A stretch of DNA of 57,966 nt from Nitrospira sp. (lineage in GTDB: Bacteria; Nitrospirota; Nitrospiria; Nitrospirales; Nitrospiraceae). Position numbers and translations under genes: made by a program. The stretch lies in contig JAEURX010000050.1 of assembly GCA_016788885.1 (NCBI GenBank), positions 1 through 57,966 of the forward strand, given 5' to 3'. The first letter of the stretch is position 1. Every line of letters begins with the position of its first letter. The notes beneath the pieces are model-generated. The model saw only the letters and a list, made by a program, of their open reading frames with translations. It made no database searches and was not told where the DNA came from. Positions 1-8,272 of this stretch are shown here, piece after piece.

Positions 1-137
1 GTCCCGTCCGTCGATCCGTCATCGACCACGAGAATCTCCACGTCGCCATGCTCCTGCGCCCGCACGCTGGCCACGGCCTTTGCGACAAACGGCGCCCCGT
101 TGAAAACCGGAATGACAACACTAACCGACTCATTCAT
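1..137 (-). CDS. Glycosyltransferase family 2, N-terminal part only
   Basis: Only the first 45 or so codons lie in the window; the gene runs off the left edge. The reverse strand reads [17 protein letters not shown] and then an [11 protein letters not shown] motif, the nucleotide-sugar-binding start of a GT-A fold family 2 transferase (VVIPVFN and the DDGSTD aspartates). The ATG at 137-135 overlaps the stop of the preceding heptosyltransferase gene in an ATGA arrangement, so the two are very likely translationally coupled in the same LPS operon. The acceptor and sugar cannot be inferred from this fragment. Confidence 0.85.
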   Translation of the reverse strand, partial: MNESVSVVIPVFNGAPFVAKAVASVRAQEHGDVEILVVDDGSTDG

Positions 138-1192
138 GTCACAACTCTCGCACCCTTCAGATCCAGAATCCGGCCCGCCGCTTCGAAGACTTCATCGACC
201 GTGATCTGGCGCATGCAACTGTCGTCTCCGCGCAAGCAACTGGGATGGTAACAGGCTCGGCAGTCCAGACCTTTATAGATCACCTGCGTCAATCCGCCAC
301 GCGGCCCCCACCGCTCCGGATAGGTGGGACCAAACAACGCCACCACCGGCGTACCTACCGTCGCGGCAATATGCATGGCGCCTCCGTCGTTGCCCACGAA
401 CAAGGCACACCGTTTGACCAGTGAGGCATACTGCAGCAAAGAAAACTTTCCCGCCACCACAATGGGAGCGCAATGGGTTTTACGGGCGACCTGTTCGGCG
501 ACCTCACGCTCCCGTTGATCACCACCCAGCATAATCCTGCAATGAAACCGTTCGGCGAGGCGATCACTCAGTTGAGCAAACCGTTCAGGCGGCCAGACTT
601 TCAACGAATACCGTGCGCCCGGTTGCAACAGCACCAACGGCGGGGCATGATCACCGGTCAAACCCTGTTCGTTCAACCATTGGTCCGCCATCTTTTCTTC
701 CGATTCGGAGACAGAGACCGTGGGCATGCCCCGTTTGGGATCGAGGCCCAGCGCTCTCAGGGCGCAGAGGTCGTACTCCACACGATGCTGATCGACCGGG
801 CGCGGCTTCACCACCCTGCTGTACAACAGTCCGCGCCAGCGGTGCTCCGCGTTAAATCCGATCCGAATAGGCGCCCCGGTCGCGAAGCTGATGACAGCGG
901 AACGGTCGCCGTCGGTCAGGTCGATCACGCAGTCGAATCCCCGCTCTCGAAGACCATACACAAATTTGCATTGGTCAACCCATGCGCCTTTTTCAAGACA
1001 CAGCACTTCGTTCACATCCGGATGATGGGCCAGCACCCCTTCCGTTCCGCGATTGACGAGCATCGTGAGTTGCGCGTCGGGAAAGGCGTCTCGCAATGCA
1101 CGGAGCACCGGCGTCGACAGCAGCACATCCCCGATATGCCGCAACTTGATGATGAGGATCTTCTTGGGAGGCATCATGCCGATGGGCGTCAT
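134..1192 (-). CDS. GT9 family heptosyltransferase (RfaQ/WaaQ-like)
   Basis: Family 9 glycosyltransferase, predicted to add a heptose to the LPS inner core at the cytoplasmic face of the inner membrane. The N-terminal [20 protein letters not shown] motif and the C-terminal [20 protein letters not shown] motif with ALFGPT after it are the two diagnostic GT9 blocks; a Cys-rich stretch (CRACYHPSC) follows. About 352 residues, normal for the family. The ATG at 1192 overlaps the upstream stop (ATGA); a TTG six bases further out and ATGs at residues 6 and 7 are alternatives. It is one of three GT9 genes in the window, and its sequence start is closest to the heptosyltransferase III type. The exact acceptor is inference. 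Confidence 0.85.
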   Translation of the reverse strand: MTPIGMMPPKKILIIKLRHIGDVLLSTPVLRALRDAFPDAQLTMLVNRGTEGVLAHHPDVNEVLCLEKGAWVDQCKFVYGLRERGFDCVIDLTDGDRSAVISFATGAPIRIGFNAEHRWRGLLYSRVVKPRPVDQHRVEYDLCALRALGLDPKRGMPTVSVSESEEKMADQWLNEQGLTGDHAPPLVLLQPGARYSLKVWPPERFAQLSDRLAERFHCRIMLGGDQREREVAEQVARKTHCAPIVVAGKFSLLQYASLVKRCALFVGNDGGAMHIAATVGTPVVALFGPTYPERWGPRGGLTQVIYKGLDCRACYHPSCLRGDDSCMRQITVDEVFEAAGRILDLKGARVVT

Positions 1193-2292
1193 GTGCAAAG
1201 CTCGCGGTAGAGGGCACTGGTAGACGCTGCCGCCCGCCGCCAGGTAAAGAGTCGGGCGCGTTCGTATCCACGCTGCCGAAGACCGTCTCGGAGACTCGCA
1301 TCGGACAGAGCGGTGACCATGGCTCGGCCAAGCCCCTCCACGTCGTCCGGATCCACGAGCAAGGCCGCATCACCCGCCACCTCGGGCAATGAGGACGTCG
1401 ACGAGGTAACGGTCGGCGCGCCGCAGGCCATCGCTTCCAGCACCGGCATACCGAAACCTTCGTACCGTGACGGAAACACGAAGAGGTCGGTGCACGAATA
1501 CAGCCGTCTCAATTCCTCACGATCGAGACGACCGGTACAACGGACATCCTCATCCAACGACAGCCCCTGCGCCGTCGCGCGATAGCTGCCCTGCGGATGA
1601 TCCGGATCACCGACCAGCAGCACGGCCCGGCCGCCCAGTTGTGCACGAACCTTGGCCACCGCTTGCAAAAATACCGCATGGTTTTTTCGAGGATCGGCGC
1701 CGCCGACGAAGAGGATGAACCCCGCCGCCGGAATGTCCCAGCGATGGGAGAGCTCCGCTCTCACCTCTGCCTGACGCAGGGGCGCGAAGTCATCGGAGAC
1801 TCCGTTGTGAATGACGACGATGTGCTCACGGGCAATGCCGTAGAGGGATTCGATCTCCCGGGCCGAAAACTCCGACACCGTCACGACTTTTCTCGCCCGG
1901 TTCGCCGTGGCGATGGCCCGCCTGGATGAACCGGCCTGGCCCAAAAGTTTGCGCGAATATTCCGGATGCCGGGCCAACCAGAGATCATGGATGGTCACAA
2001 TGCCCCCGAACCGCCCCGTCGTATGCATCTTGAAATTCGGCCCGTGATACAGATCCAAGCGATCCCACCGACCACGCCAGCCCATGGACCAACGAGGCGT
2101 CTCCACCCAGTGGAGGCGACGGTGGAGCGGCCAGCCGCCGAGCGTGCCTGCTTTCAGTGATCCGGGCCGAAGATACCCGACGAACTCATCGGCGTCATCC
2201 AGTTCCAACAACGCGTGGAGCAGATGATGGGTGTGCCACCCGACCCCCCCCTTATCGCCCACGATGGATGCCGCGTCGATCCCGATCCGCAT
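1189..2292 (-). CDS. Glycosyltransferase family 4 (group 1)
   Basis: GT-B fold retaining glycosyltransferase of about 367 residues. The N-terminus MRIGIDAASIVGDKGGVG is the acceptor-binding Rossmann half. The C-terminal half carries FVFPSRYEGFGMPVLEAMAC, the conserved nucleotide-sugar-binding E-x7-E region, and then SLPEVAGDAALLVDP. The region HNGVSDDFAPL and ILFVGGADPRKNH mark the domain junction. Start chosen as ATG 2292; a TTG one codon upstream is possible. Its stop overlaps the start of the downstream GT9 gene, while a 45-bp gap separates it from the upstream GT2. Probably adds a hexose or mannose to LPS core; the specificity is not visible. Confidence 0.85.
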   Translation of the reverse strand: MRIGIDAASIVGDKGGVGWHTHHLLHALLELDDADEFVGYLRPGSLKAGTLGGWPLHRRLHWVETPRWSMGWRGRWDRLDLYHGPNFKMHTTGRFGGIVTIHDLWLARHPEYSRKLLGQAGSSRRAIATANRARKVVTVSEFSAREIESLYGIAREHIVVIHNGVSDDFAPLRQAEVRAELSHRWDIPAAGFILFVGGADPRKNHAVFLQAVAKVRAQLGGRAVLLVGDPDHPQGSYRATAQGLSLDEDVRCTGRLDREELRRLYSCTDLFVFPSRYEGFGMPVLEAMACGAPTVTSSTSSLPEVAGDAALLVDPDDVEGLGRAMVTALSDASLRDGLRQRGYERARLFTWRRAAASTSALYRELCT

Positions 2293-2340
2293 CAAACGAA
2301 CGATGCCTCCGCTAAACGCACGCGGCGCTCCCCTTCACCC

Positions 2341-3102
2341 TCATTTGTCACGGTTCACGTTGAGTCGCTCCCAGGCCTTCGCGTACTTGACGAAGGTATG
2401 AAGGCCGGCGAACATCGCCACGACCAGGCCGTGCACCCCATCGCGATACCCACCGCGCGTGACCAACGTTTTCAGCACGGTCCCGATATGGTGGGTGGCA
2501 ATGGTCCACCCGCTGATGTGGGTCACCCGCTTCAGTTTTTCATCCGCTCCCAGCGTCGTATACCGCATCATCTTGCGGATGTGGTGGTGCACGGTCGGCA
2601 TGCTGTAGTGGATGAAGGGCTCTCGCAACCGCTCTCGACGGCCCTGCAGCACGAAATTTTCATGCAATCGCACATCGTCGTAGCGCCCGGCCGTCTTGCG
2701 AAACAGCCGGAGTTGATAGTCCGGGTACAACCCGCCGCCTTGAATCCATTTCCCGTAGAAATAGTTTCGGCGAGGAATCTCGTATCCACCGATGTCGGCC
2801 GGTGGTCCGCCGGCCAGCAGCGCCTGAATCTCCTGTCGCAATCCGTCGGTCACCCGCTCGTCGGCATCCACCACGAGAATCCAGTCCGAGCCGGCTTGGT
2901 CGATCCCGAAGTTTTTCTGTGGCCCATACCCGGGCCAGGGGCGCACAAACACCTGCGAGAGAGCAGCCTTGGCCAACTCCACGGTCCGGTCCCGACTTTC
3001 AGCGTCCACCACAATACGTTCATCGGCCCACCGGACGGACTCAAGACAGTCTGCAATGTTCTGTTCTTCGTCCTTGGTAATGATCACGGCCGCAATCGTC
3101 AT
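2341..3102 (-). CDS. WaaE/KdtX-like glycosyltransferase family 2 (second of a tandem pair)
   Basis: GT-A inverting transferase of about 253 residues. It begins MTIAAVIITKDEEQN, has the VVDAESRDRT and LVVDADERV acidic motifs (nucleotide and metal binding), then RRNYFYGKWIQGGG and YPDYQLRLFRK, a signature of the WaaE/KdtX group that adds glucose or a similar sugar to inner-core LPS. The C-terminus is a membrane-associated helix region with FVKYAKAWERLN. The open frame extends upstream into the previous gene, so I chose the ATG at 3102, which has a GGAG ribosome site nine bases ahead; a GTG at 3120 is an alternative. It resembles the gene just upstream throughout and looks like a tandem duplicate. 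Confidence 0.85.
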   Translation of the reverse strand: MTIAAVIITKDEEQNIADCLESVRWADERIVVDAESRDRTVELAKAALSQVFVRPWPGYGPQKNFGIDQAGSDWILVVDADERVTDGLRQEIQALLAGGPPADIGGYEIPRRNYFYGKWIQGGGLYPDYQLRLFRKTAGRYDDVRLHENFVLQGRRERLREPFIHYSMPTVHHHIRKMMRYTTLGADEKLKRVTHISGWTIATHHIGTVLKTLVTRGGYRDGVHGLVVAMFAGLHTFVKYAKAWERLNVNRDK

Positions 3103-3124
3103 CGTGCGCTGCTCCGTCACGCCG

Positions 3125-3898
3125 TCACCGCGACGCGCTGCGGCTCTGGCGTTGGAGTTCCCAGAAGCGCGCATACTTGATGAACGTGTAATACGCATAC
3201 AGTCCGGACAAAATGAGTCCCGGCACGCCGTCCAGACAACCTTTGCGTCCGACATACATCTTCACAAAGGTAAATGCAGGATGCGACACCAACTGATGCC
3301 ATGAGAACGACCGCCCCTGTTCGATCATACGTCGCGCCATGAGGTCTGAATAGCGCTCTTGCTTGGCCAGATAGTGATCGATGTTGCGAAACGGGTACTG
3401 CAGCGCCGTGGCGGTGAGATACCCAAGCCGTCCATCCACATCGAAACTTTCGTGGACCAGTTCCTCCCGATAGCGGAATCTGCTCTTGCGGAATAGCTGC
3501 GGCTGGCGGTAATCGGGAAACCAGCCACAATGTTTGATCCAGCGCCCGAGAAAGTAATTCTTCCTGGGCACATAATAGGCATCGGCCTCCGGCCCAGCGT
3601 CCAACACTCGCCGGATCTCATCGCGCAATTCCGGGGTGGCCCGCTCATCAGTATCCAGACTGAAGATCCACTCGTGCGTGGCATGCGTCAAGGCCTCGTT
3701 CCGCAGACGGCCGAACCCGTGAAAGTCATGCTGATACACCCGGTCCGTGAACTCCCGGCTGATCCGCTCGGTGCCGTCGGTGCTGTGCGAATCGACGACG
3801 ATGACTTCATCCGCCCAGGTGAGGGAATCCAGGCAGGCCCGCATATTGGGTTCGTCATTGTAGGCAATCACCACGGCCGATACGGGAAGACGATCCAC
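3125..3898 (-). CDS. WaaE/KdtX-like glycosyltransferase family 2 (first of a tandem pair)
   Basis: About 257 residues, starting VDRLPVSAVVIAYNDEPN. It shows VVDSHSTDGT and FSLDTDERATPE (GT-A aspartates), RKNYFLGRWIKHCGWFPDY and a C-terminal FIKYARFWELQR segment, matching the neighbouring WaaE-like gene motif by motif. The long open frame extends to 4258 but that part overlaps the sulfatase gene and reads as low-complexity Arg-rich sequence. The real start is a GTG at 3898 preceded by AAGGA eight bases upstream. Probable role: transfer of a hexose to the LPS inner core from a nucleotide sugar. Sugar and linkage are not determined. Confidence 0.85.
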   Translation of the reverse strand: MDRLPVSAVVIAYNDEPNMRACLDSLTWADEVIVVDSHSTDGTERISREFTDRVYQHDFHGFGRLRNEALTHATHEWIFSLDTDERATPELRDEIRRVLDAGPEADAYYVPRKNYFLGRWIKHCGWFPDYRQPQLFRKSRFRYREELVHESFDVDGRLGYLTATALQYPFRNIDHYLAKQERYSDLMARRMIEQGRSFSWHQLVSHPAFTFVKMYVGRKGCLDGVPGLILSGLYAYYTFIKYARFWELQRQSRSASR

Positions 3899-3950
3899 AG
3901 CGAAAATCCTTCTTAATCGATGACGACGACGAACCCCGGTCCTGCAGCCG

Positions 3951-6092
3951 TTACAGTCGCGAGCCGAACTCCCGCCACGACCACAGGCGGTTGGAATCGA
4001 GGGCCACGTTGGCCACTTCGTGCACGGCGAGGAGTTCCGGCCCACGGGTGGCGGACAAGCGACGCCGGCCGACCGCCTCGTCCGAAATCGGCTCGAACGC
4101 CAACGTCGCCTCCTGAAAACTCTCCGTTGACAGCGAGTACAGCAATAGGCCGTCCGCACTGGCGAGCCCCACCAGATTGTCGTACACACTCGTGAGGTAC
4201 GCCACCTGGTCGGGCAGACAATCCCGAACCAGCAGGCAACTGACGTCATGTCCGGCAAATGATCCTACTGCCGGAAGCCCGCCGGTCAGCGCCAACAGAG
4301 TCGGCGCCACATCCACCTGACTGGCAATGGCCGAGACCGTACGAGGCCGGTAGGTAGTCGCTGTGCGCAACGACTCATCCATCCAGATCAACAACGGAGA
4401 AGCGAAATGTCCGGCCTTCCGTTCAAGGTCCGTGCGTCCCACCGGCTCATGCCGTCCGTGATCTCCCAGAACCAGCACGATGGTATTCTGTAGCAGCCCC
4501 TCGCGGACAAGCCTGGTAAAGACCCGTTCCAGTTCAAGGTCCGTATAACGCAAGGCCGCGACATACTTATCCGCCACCTGCTGCTGCAATGCCTGCACGT
4601 CCGGGTGACGGTCCGGGGCGGCAAAGGGATGGTGTGTCGACAGCGTCAGTGTCGTGAGAAAAAATGGGCGGCGCTCCGCCTGATGCTGCTTGATGCGTTC
4701 GTAGAACTGATCGAACAAGGCTCCGTCCACGATTCCCAACCCCGCGCGCTCGGCATCCGGAGAAAAGTCGCCCTCGTCGAGCAACTGCTGAAGTCCATTG
4801 CGAGCGACGAACGTTTGCAGTCGGTTCAAATCACGATGCTGGCCGATCACCATCTCCGTGTGATACCCCTGGCGTTGCAACAACGACGGGAGACACAGGT
4901 AATCATGGGCGTACCGTGTCTTCATGGCGGCGGCCCCGTGCCGCGGAAACGTACTGCACAACGTCGCAAACAACCCCCTGGAGGTTTGCACGCCGTTGGA
5001 GAAGAAATGTTGGAAATAGACGCTATCGTTCTTGAGCCGATCCAGGAAGGGCGTGCCCTTCACCCCGCCATAGGTCTGTCCCAGATACCGGCGATCCAAC
5101 CCTTCGAGGAACAGCAGCAGGATATTGGGAGGCTTGGGCAATCGAACGCTGTCTGATGACGTCGTCATGGTCCGCACGAGCGGATACCTGGAGTCGACAA
5201 ACGTCTCGGCCGGGCCCAGCAGTTGCTGAGTAGTCCGCACAGCCAGATCGTAGGGCATCGTGTCAGTGCCGACTTGCCGTTCCCCCCTTCCTCGCGAGAC
5301 CAACGCGATTCGCAACGCTTCACTCGCAAACAGGACCGGATTCTGCGCCAGGGTGTAATAGACCATGCTGCCGATCGGCGCAATGCGAATCCCATAGGGG
5401 CCGGAATGGTGAAAGCCGGCACCTCCGGCGACCAACGCGACGACCAGCACCGCATTGGCCTGAAATCCTGAGCCGAGACGCCAACGATCCAAGGCCGGCA
5501 CCACCGCAGCGGAAAAACTCCACCACCACAGCCCAATACCGACAGCCTGCAGCGCCAGAAACCAGGCCAACCGCCAGGCCCACTTGCCGGCCGCCCCCAG
5601 TTCCGCGCTGGTTTGCTGCATCGCCTGAACATTGGTGCCACCCGTCGTGGTCGTCGGCGTGAACAGATCCCCGATGTATTCGAGAAACACAAAATCCATG
5701 TGCTGGCGATTAAACCCGTAGTAGCCCATGTCGACGCAGAGGAGCGCGAACAGCAACAGGCCCACAAGTCCCGCACTCACGTGCAACGTGGGACGAAAGG
5801 CGCGCGCAAGCACCTCCGGCGATTGGCGCAGAGATGCCCATGTATGGCGGACCAGCACAGTCCCCGTCGCCCCGGCCAGAGCCAGCGCCAGGGCAAAGGT
5901 CGCCGTGATGAAATCTCCCCGCACCCCGACGACCAGTGTTTTCAGAAGGAGCGCGGCGGACGGAGTTTCCTGTTCCAGTGCGTCCCCCAGGAGAAACACC
6001 CGCTCCGCCGTCTGAATGACCACGAAGAGAATCCACCAGAACAGGACCGTCTTGCGAATCGAGGTCCCGGCGCCGGCCCATCGAGGCATCAT
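3951..6092 (-). CDS. LtaS-like membrane phosphoglycerol/phosphoethanolamine transferase (sulfatase superfamily)
   Basis: A 713-residue protein with several membrane helices in the first 260 residues and an extracytoplasmic alkaline-phosphatase-type domain from about residue 325 to 650. The catalytic domain opens with PNILLLFLEGLDRRYL. A predicted nucleophile Thr sits in SNGVQTSRGLFATL, and metal ligands appear in VLVLGDHGRHEP. This is the layout of LTA synthase, OpgB/MdoB and EptA relatives, which move a phosphoglycerol or phosphoethanolamine group from a phospholipid to a glycan or lipid A. Lying among LPS core transferases, it most likely decorates the core or a periplasmic glycan, which is inference. 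Its ATG overlaps the upstream GT4 stop. Confidence 0.8.
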   Translation of the reverse strand: MMPRWAGAGTSIRKTVLFWWILFVVIQTAERVFLLGDALEQETPSAALLLKTLVVGVRGDFITATFALALALAGATGTVLVRHTWASLRQSPEVLARAFRPTLHVSAGLVGLLLFALLCVDMGYYGFNRQHMDFVFLEYIGDLFTPTTTTGGTNVQAMQQTSAELGAAGKWAWRLAWFLALQAVGIGLWWWSFSAAVVPALDRWRLGSGFQANAVLVVALVAGGAGFHHSGPYGIRIAPIGSMVYYTLAQNPVLFASEALRIALVSRGRGERQVGTDTMPYDLAVRTTQQLLGPAETFVDSRYPLVRTMTTSSDSVRLPKPPNILLLFLEGLDRRYLGQTYGGVKGTPFLDRLKNDSVYFQHFFSNGVQTSRGLFATLCSTFPRHGAAAMKTRYAHDYLCLPSLLQRQGYHTEMVIGQHRDLNRLQTFVARNGLQQLLDEGDFSPDAERAGLGIVDGALFDQFYERIKQHQAERRPFFLTTLTLSTHHPFAAPDRHPDVQALQQQVADKYVAALRYTDLELERVFTRLVREGLLQNTIVLVLGDHGRHEPVGRTDLERKAGHFASPLLIWMDESLRTATTYRPRTVSAIASQVDVAPTLLALTGGLPAVGSFAGHDVSCLLVRDCLPDQVAYLTSVYDNLVGLASADGLLLYSLSTESFQEATLAFEPISDEAVGRRRLSATRGPELLAVHEVANVALDSNRLWSWREFGSRL

Positions 6093-7207
6093 GACGCAGA
6101 ACCCGATCGACTCATGACCTGTCGATAGACCCGTTCCAACTCATCCACCATGCGGTCGATGGAATAGGTCTGTACGACCCGCTGGCGGCCACGGCTCCCC
6201 ATCGCATGGCGGAGCGAGGCATCCTGCACAAGACGCACGATCCCCCCGGCCAATGCGGCGACATCACGAGGCGGCACGAGCACACCCGAGTCACCGTCCT
6301 TGATCACGTCGGGAATGGAGCCAGTAGTCGTGGACACAACCGGCAAGCCGACCGCCAGTGCCTGCATCAACACCTGCGGAATGGTATCGCCTTCCACCGT
6401 CGGAATGACGAACAGGTCCAACGAGCGAAAGACATCCAGGAGATCCTCCCGAAATCCCAACATACGCACCGACGCCGTCAGGCCCAATCGTTCGATCTGC
6501 GCGTGAATATTCTGCGCCTCCGGCCCCTCCCCCACGATGAGGAACGTCACGTCCCGGTGCTGTTTCAACACCTCGGGCACCGCCTCCACAAGATAGCGAT
6601 GGCCTTTGTAATCGCGGAGGTAAGAAATCATCCCGACCAGGAGATGCCCGGATGGAATCCCCAACTCGGCGCGGAGATCGTGCCGGGGCGGCGCCGGTGA
6701 AAACTGTTCCACATCGAGCCCGATGGGAAAGGCAGCGACACGGTCCGGAGACAGGCCGTCTCGATGAATGAGATCCTGTCGGTTCCGCTCGCTGCCGGTC
6801 ACGATGACCAGGTCGAAGAGGCGCCGGTAGAGCAGATGCGTGGTGGCGTTCTTGTTGAGGGGTGCGGAAATGTGCCGCGAACGGATCACCGGCGGGCGCG
6901 GATGTCGCATTCTGGTGGCAAGGGCCGCGATCCAACTGTCACGCGAGCTGTTGACGTGGACGATATCGGGACGCTCTCGCGTCAGCAGTCGGCGAAACGC
7001 CAGAATCGAGAGCGGGAGTCGCCATTGCCGCATGACAAAGGGCTCAACCGGCAATCCGCGCTCCTTCGCCATCGCCATGATGGGGCTACGCGGCTCCAGC
7101 ACCAAGAGGATGCGATGGCCACGCTTCACCAAACGTTCGGCATGCAGCAGGACGGCCAACTCCTGCCCGCCGACCGCCATGCTGGATTCTGCGATGAGAA
7201 TGTTCAC
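6089..7207 (-). CDS. Glycosyltransferase family 4
   Basis: About 372 residues, starting VNILIAESSMAVGGQELAVL. The N-terminal domain has VHVNSSRDSWIA; the C-terminal domain has VGMISYLRDYKGHRYLVEA and then FVIPTVEGDTIPQVLMQAL, with the conserved glutamate region, and SIPDVIKDGDSGVLVPP. The GTG at 7207 is preferred over the ATG at 7288 because it follows an AGGA site and the upstream waaC gene ends at 7219. The active-site loop IPTVEGDTIPQ differs from the commonest EGFG form. Its end is coupled by ATGA overlap to the LtaS-like gene. Predicted LPS core or O-chain sugar transferase; donor unknown. Confidence 0.85.
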   Translation of the reverse strand: MNILIAESSMAVGGQELAVLLHAERLVKRGHRILLVLEPRSPIMAMAKERGLPVEPFVMRQWRLPLSILAFRRLLTRERPDIVHVNSSRDSWIAALATRMRHPRPPVIRSRHISAPLNKNATTHLLYRRLFDLVIVTGSERNRQDLIHRDGLSPDRVAAFPIGLDVEQFSPAPPRHDLRAELGIPSGHLLVGMISYLRDYKGHRYLVEAVPEVLKQHRDVTFLIVGEGPEAQNIHAQIERLGLTASVRMLGFREDLLDVFRSLDLFVIPTVEGDTIPQVLMQALAVGLPVVSTTTGSIPDVIKDGDSGVLVPPRDVAALAGGIVRLVQDASLRHAMGSRGRQRVVQTYSIDRMVDELERVYRQVMSRSGSAS

Positions 7208-7218
7208 ACGGTTCCTGA

Positions 7219-8247
7219 CTATGACGTTCGCCCGAGTTGCTGCATCACCGCCTGGACGACCTGCTCCGGTCGCACGCCCGTCAAACATTCAAGTGCCACG
7301 GCACGGGCGCACTCCCGGCGCAAGCAGGGCCTGCAGTCGACCGCATAGGACAACACGACATGCCCATGGCCGTAGGGTCCTGTTTTGACCGGATCGGTCG
7401 GACCGAAGAGCGCCACCACAGGGGTGTCCACCGCCGCCGCGATATGCATCGGACCGGAGTCGTTCGTCAACAACAGGCTGGCCCGGCGCAACAAACCGGG
7501 CAGCAAGCCTACAGGGGTCTGTCCCGTCAGATCAACCGCTTTCGTACGCATCCGTCCCGTCACCGCCTGGGATTCCGGTCGTTCCGCCGGTCCCCCCATC
7601 AGGACCACCGGCACACCATACCACTCTGCAAGCTGATCCGCGGCTTCCGCAAAATGTTGCGGCGGCCAGCGTTTCGTCTCCCACCGCGCAGACACATTCA
7701 TTGCCACCCAGGGGGACGACTCGTCGATCCCGGCTCGCGCGATCAGGGTGTCGACGGCCTGCCGGTCCTCCGGCCGGTCGATGAAATCAAACCGCGGCCT
7801 CGCCGGGCGCACTGCGCCCAAAGCCTCCGCCACAAGCAGATACCGATCAACGGCATGCATGGGCGTGGCCGGCACTGCCACGCGTTCGGTGTACAGCAGC
7901 GGACTCCCCTCACGCGCATTGGCAAACCCGATACGCCTCGCGCAGCCCGTCAACCGGGCCATGGCGCCGCTTCTGAACAGGCCCTGCAGGTCGACGACAA
8001 GATCGAAGCCGGCCGCACGGAGTTCCGGCACCCGACTCAGCCAGCCCGCGAGCCCCTGATCGACCGCGCAGACCCGATCCACTCCGGCCATGACATGCAC
8101 CACCGGTGCCCATTGTCGCTTGACCAGCCAGGTGACCTCGGCCTGAGGAAACCGCTCACGCAATACAGCCAGGGTCGGCATCGCGTGCACAATGTCGCCC
8201 AGCGAACTCGGTTTAATGAACAGGATGCGGCGAACAGGCTCGCTCAT
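7219..8247 (-). CDS. waaC: Lipopolysaccharide heptosyltransferase I
   Basis: GT9 enzyme that puts the first L-glycero-D-manno-heptose on Kdo2-lipid A. It starts MSEPVRRILFIKPSSLGDIV, the FIK(P/T)SSLGD block typical of WaaC, then VTWLVKRQWAPVV, VDLQGLFRSG and, near the C-terminus, LLTNDSGPMHIAAAVDTPVV with ALFGPTDP. Length about 342 residues. The start at 8247 has a GGTGA ribosome site; the frame is open to 8319 but that overlaps the upstream gene. The neighbouring waaF-gmhB fusion and waaA support the assignment to inner-core synthesis. Confidence 0.88.
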   Translation of the reverse strand: MSEPVRRILFIKPSSLGDIVHAMPTLAVLRERFPQAEVTWLVKRQWAPVVHVMAGVDRVCAVDQGLAGWLSRVPELRAAGFDLVVDLQGLFRSGAMARLTGCARRIGFANAREGSPLLYTERVAVPATPMHAVDRYLLVAEALGAVRPARPRFDFIDRPEDRQAVDTLIARAGIDESSPWVAMNVSARWETKRWPPQHFAEAADQLAEWYGVPVVLMGGPAERPESQAVTGRMRTKAVDLTGQTPVGLLPGLLRRASLLLTNDSGPMHIAAAVDTPVVALFGPTDPVKTGPYGHGHVVLSYAVDCRPCLRRECARAVALECLTGVRPEQVVQAVMQQLGRTS

Positions 8248-8272
8248 GGGGTCACCAGGGATGCTCTCTCGA

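Noticed and set aside
3103..3255. Upstream extension of the second WaaE-like GT2 ORF
   Set aside because: It overlaps the end of the preceding gene; homology begins at the ATG at 3102.
3899..4258. Upstream extension of the first WaaE-like GT2 ORF
   Set aside because: It overlaps the sulfatase gene in another frame and reads as Arg/Cys/Trp-rich noise; the GTG at 3898 has a proper ribosome site and starts the homology.
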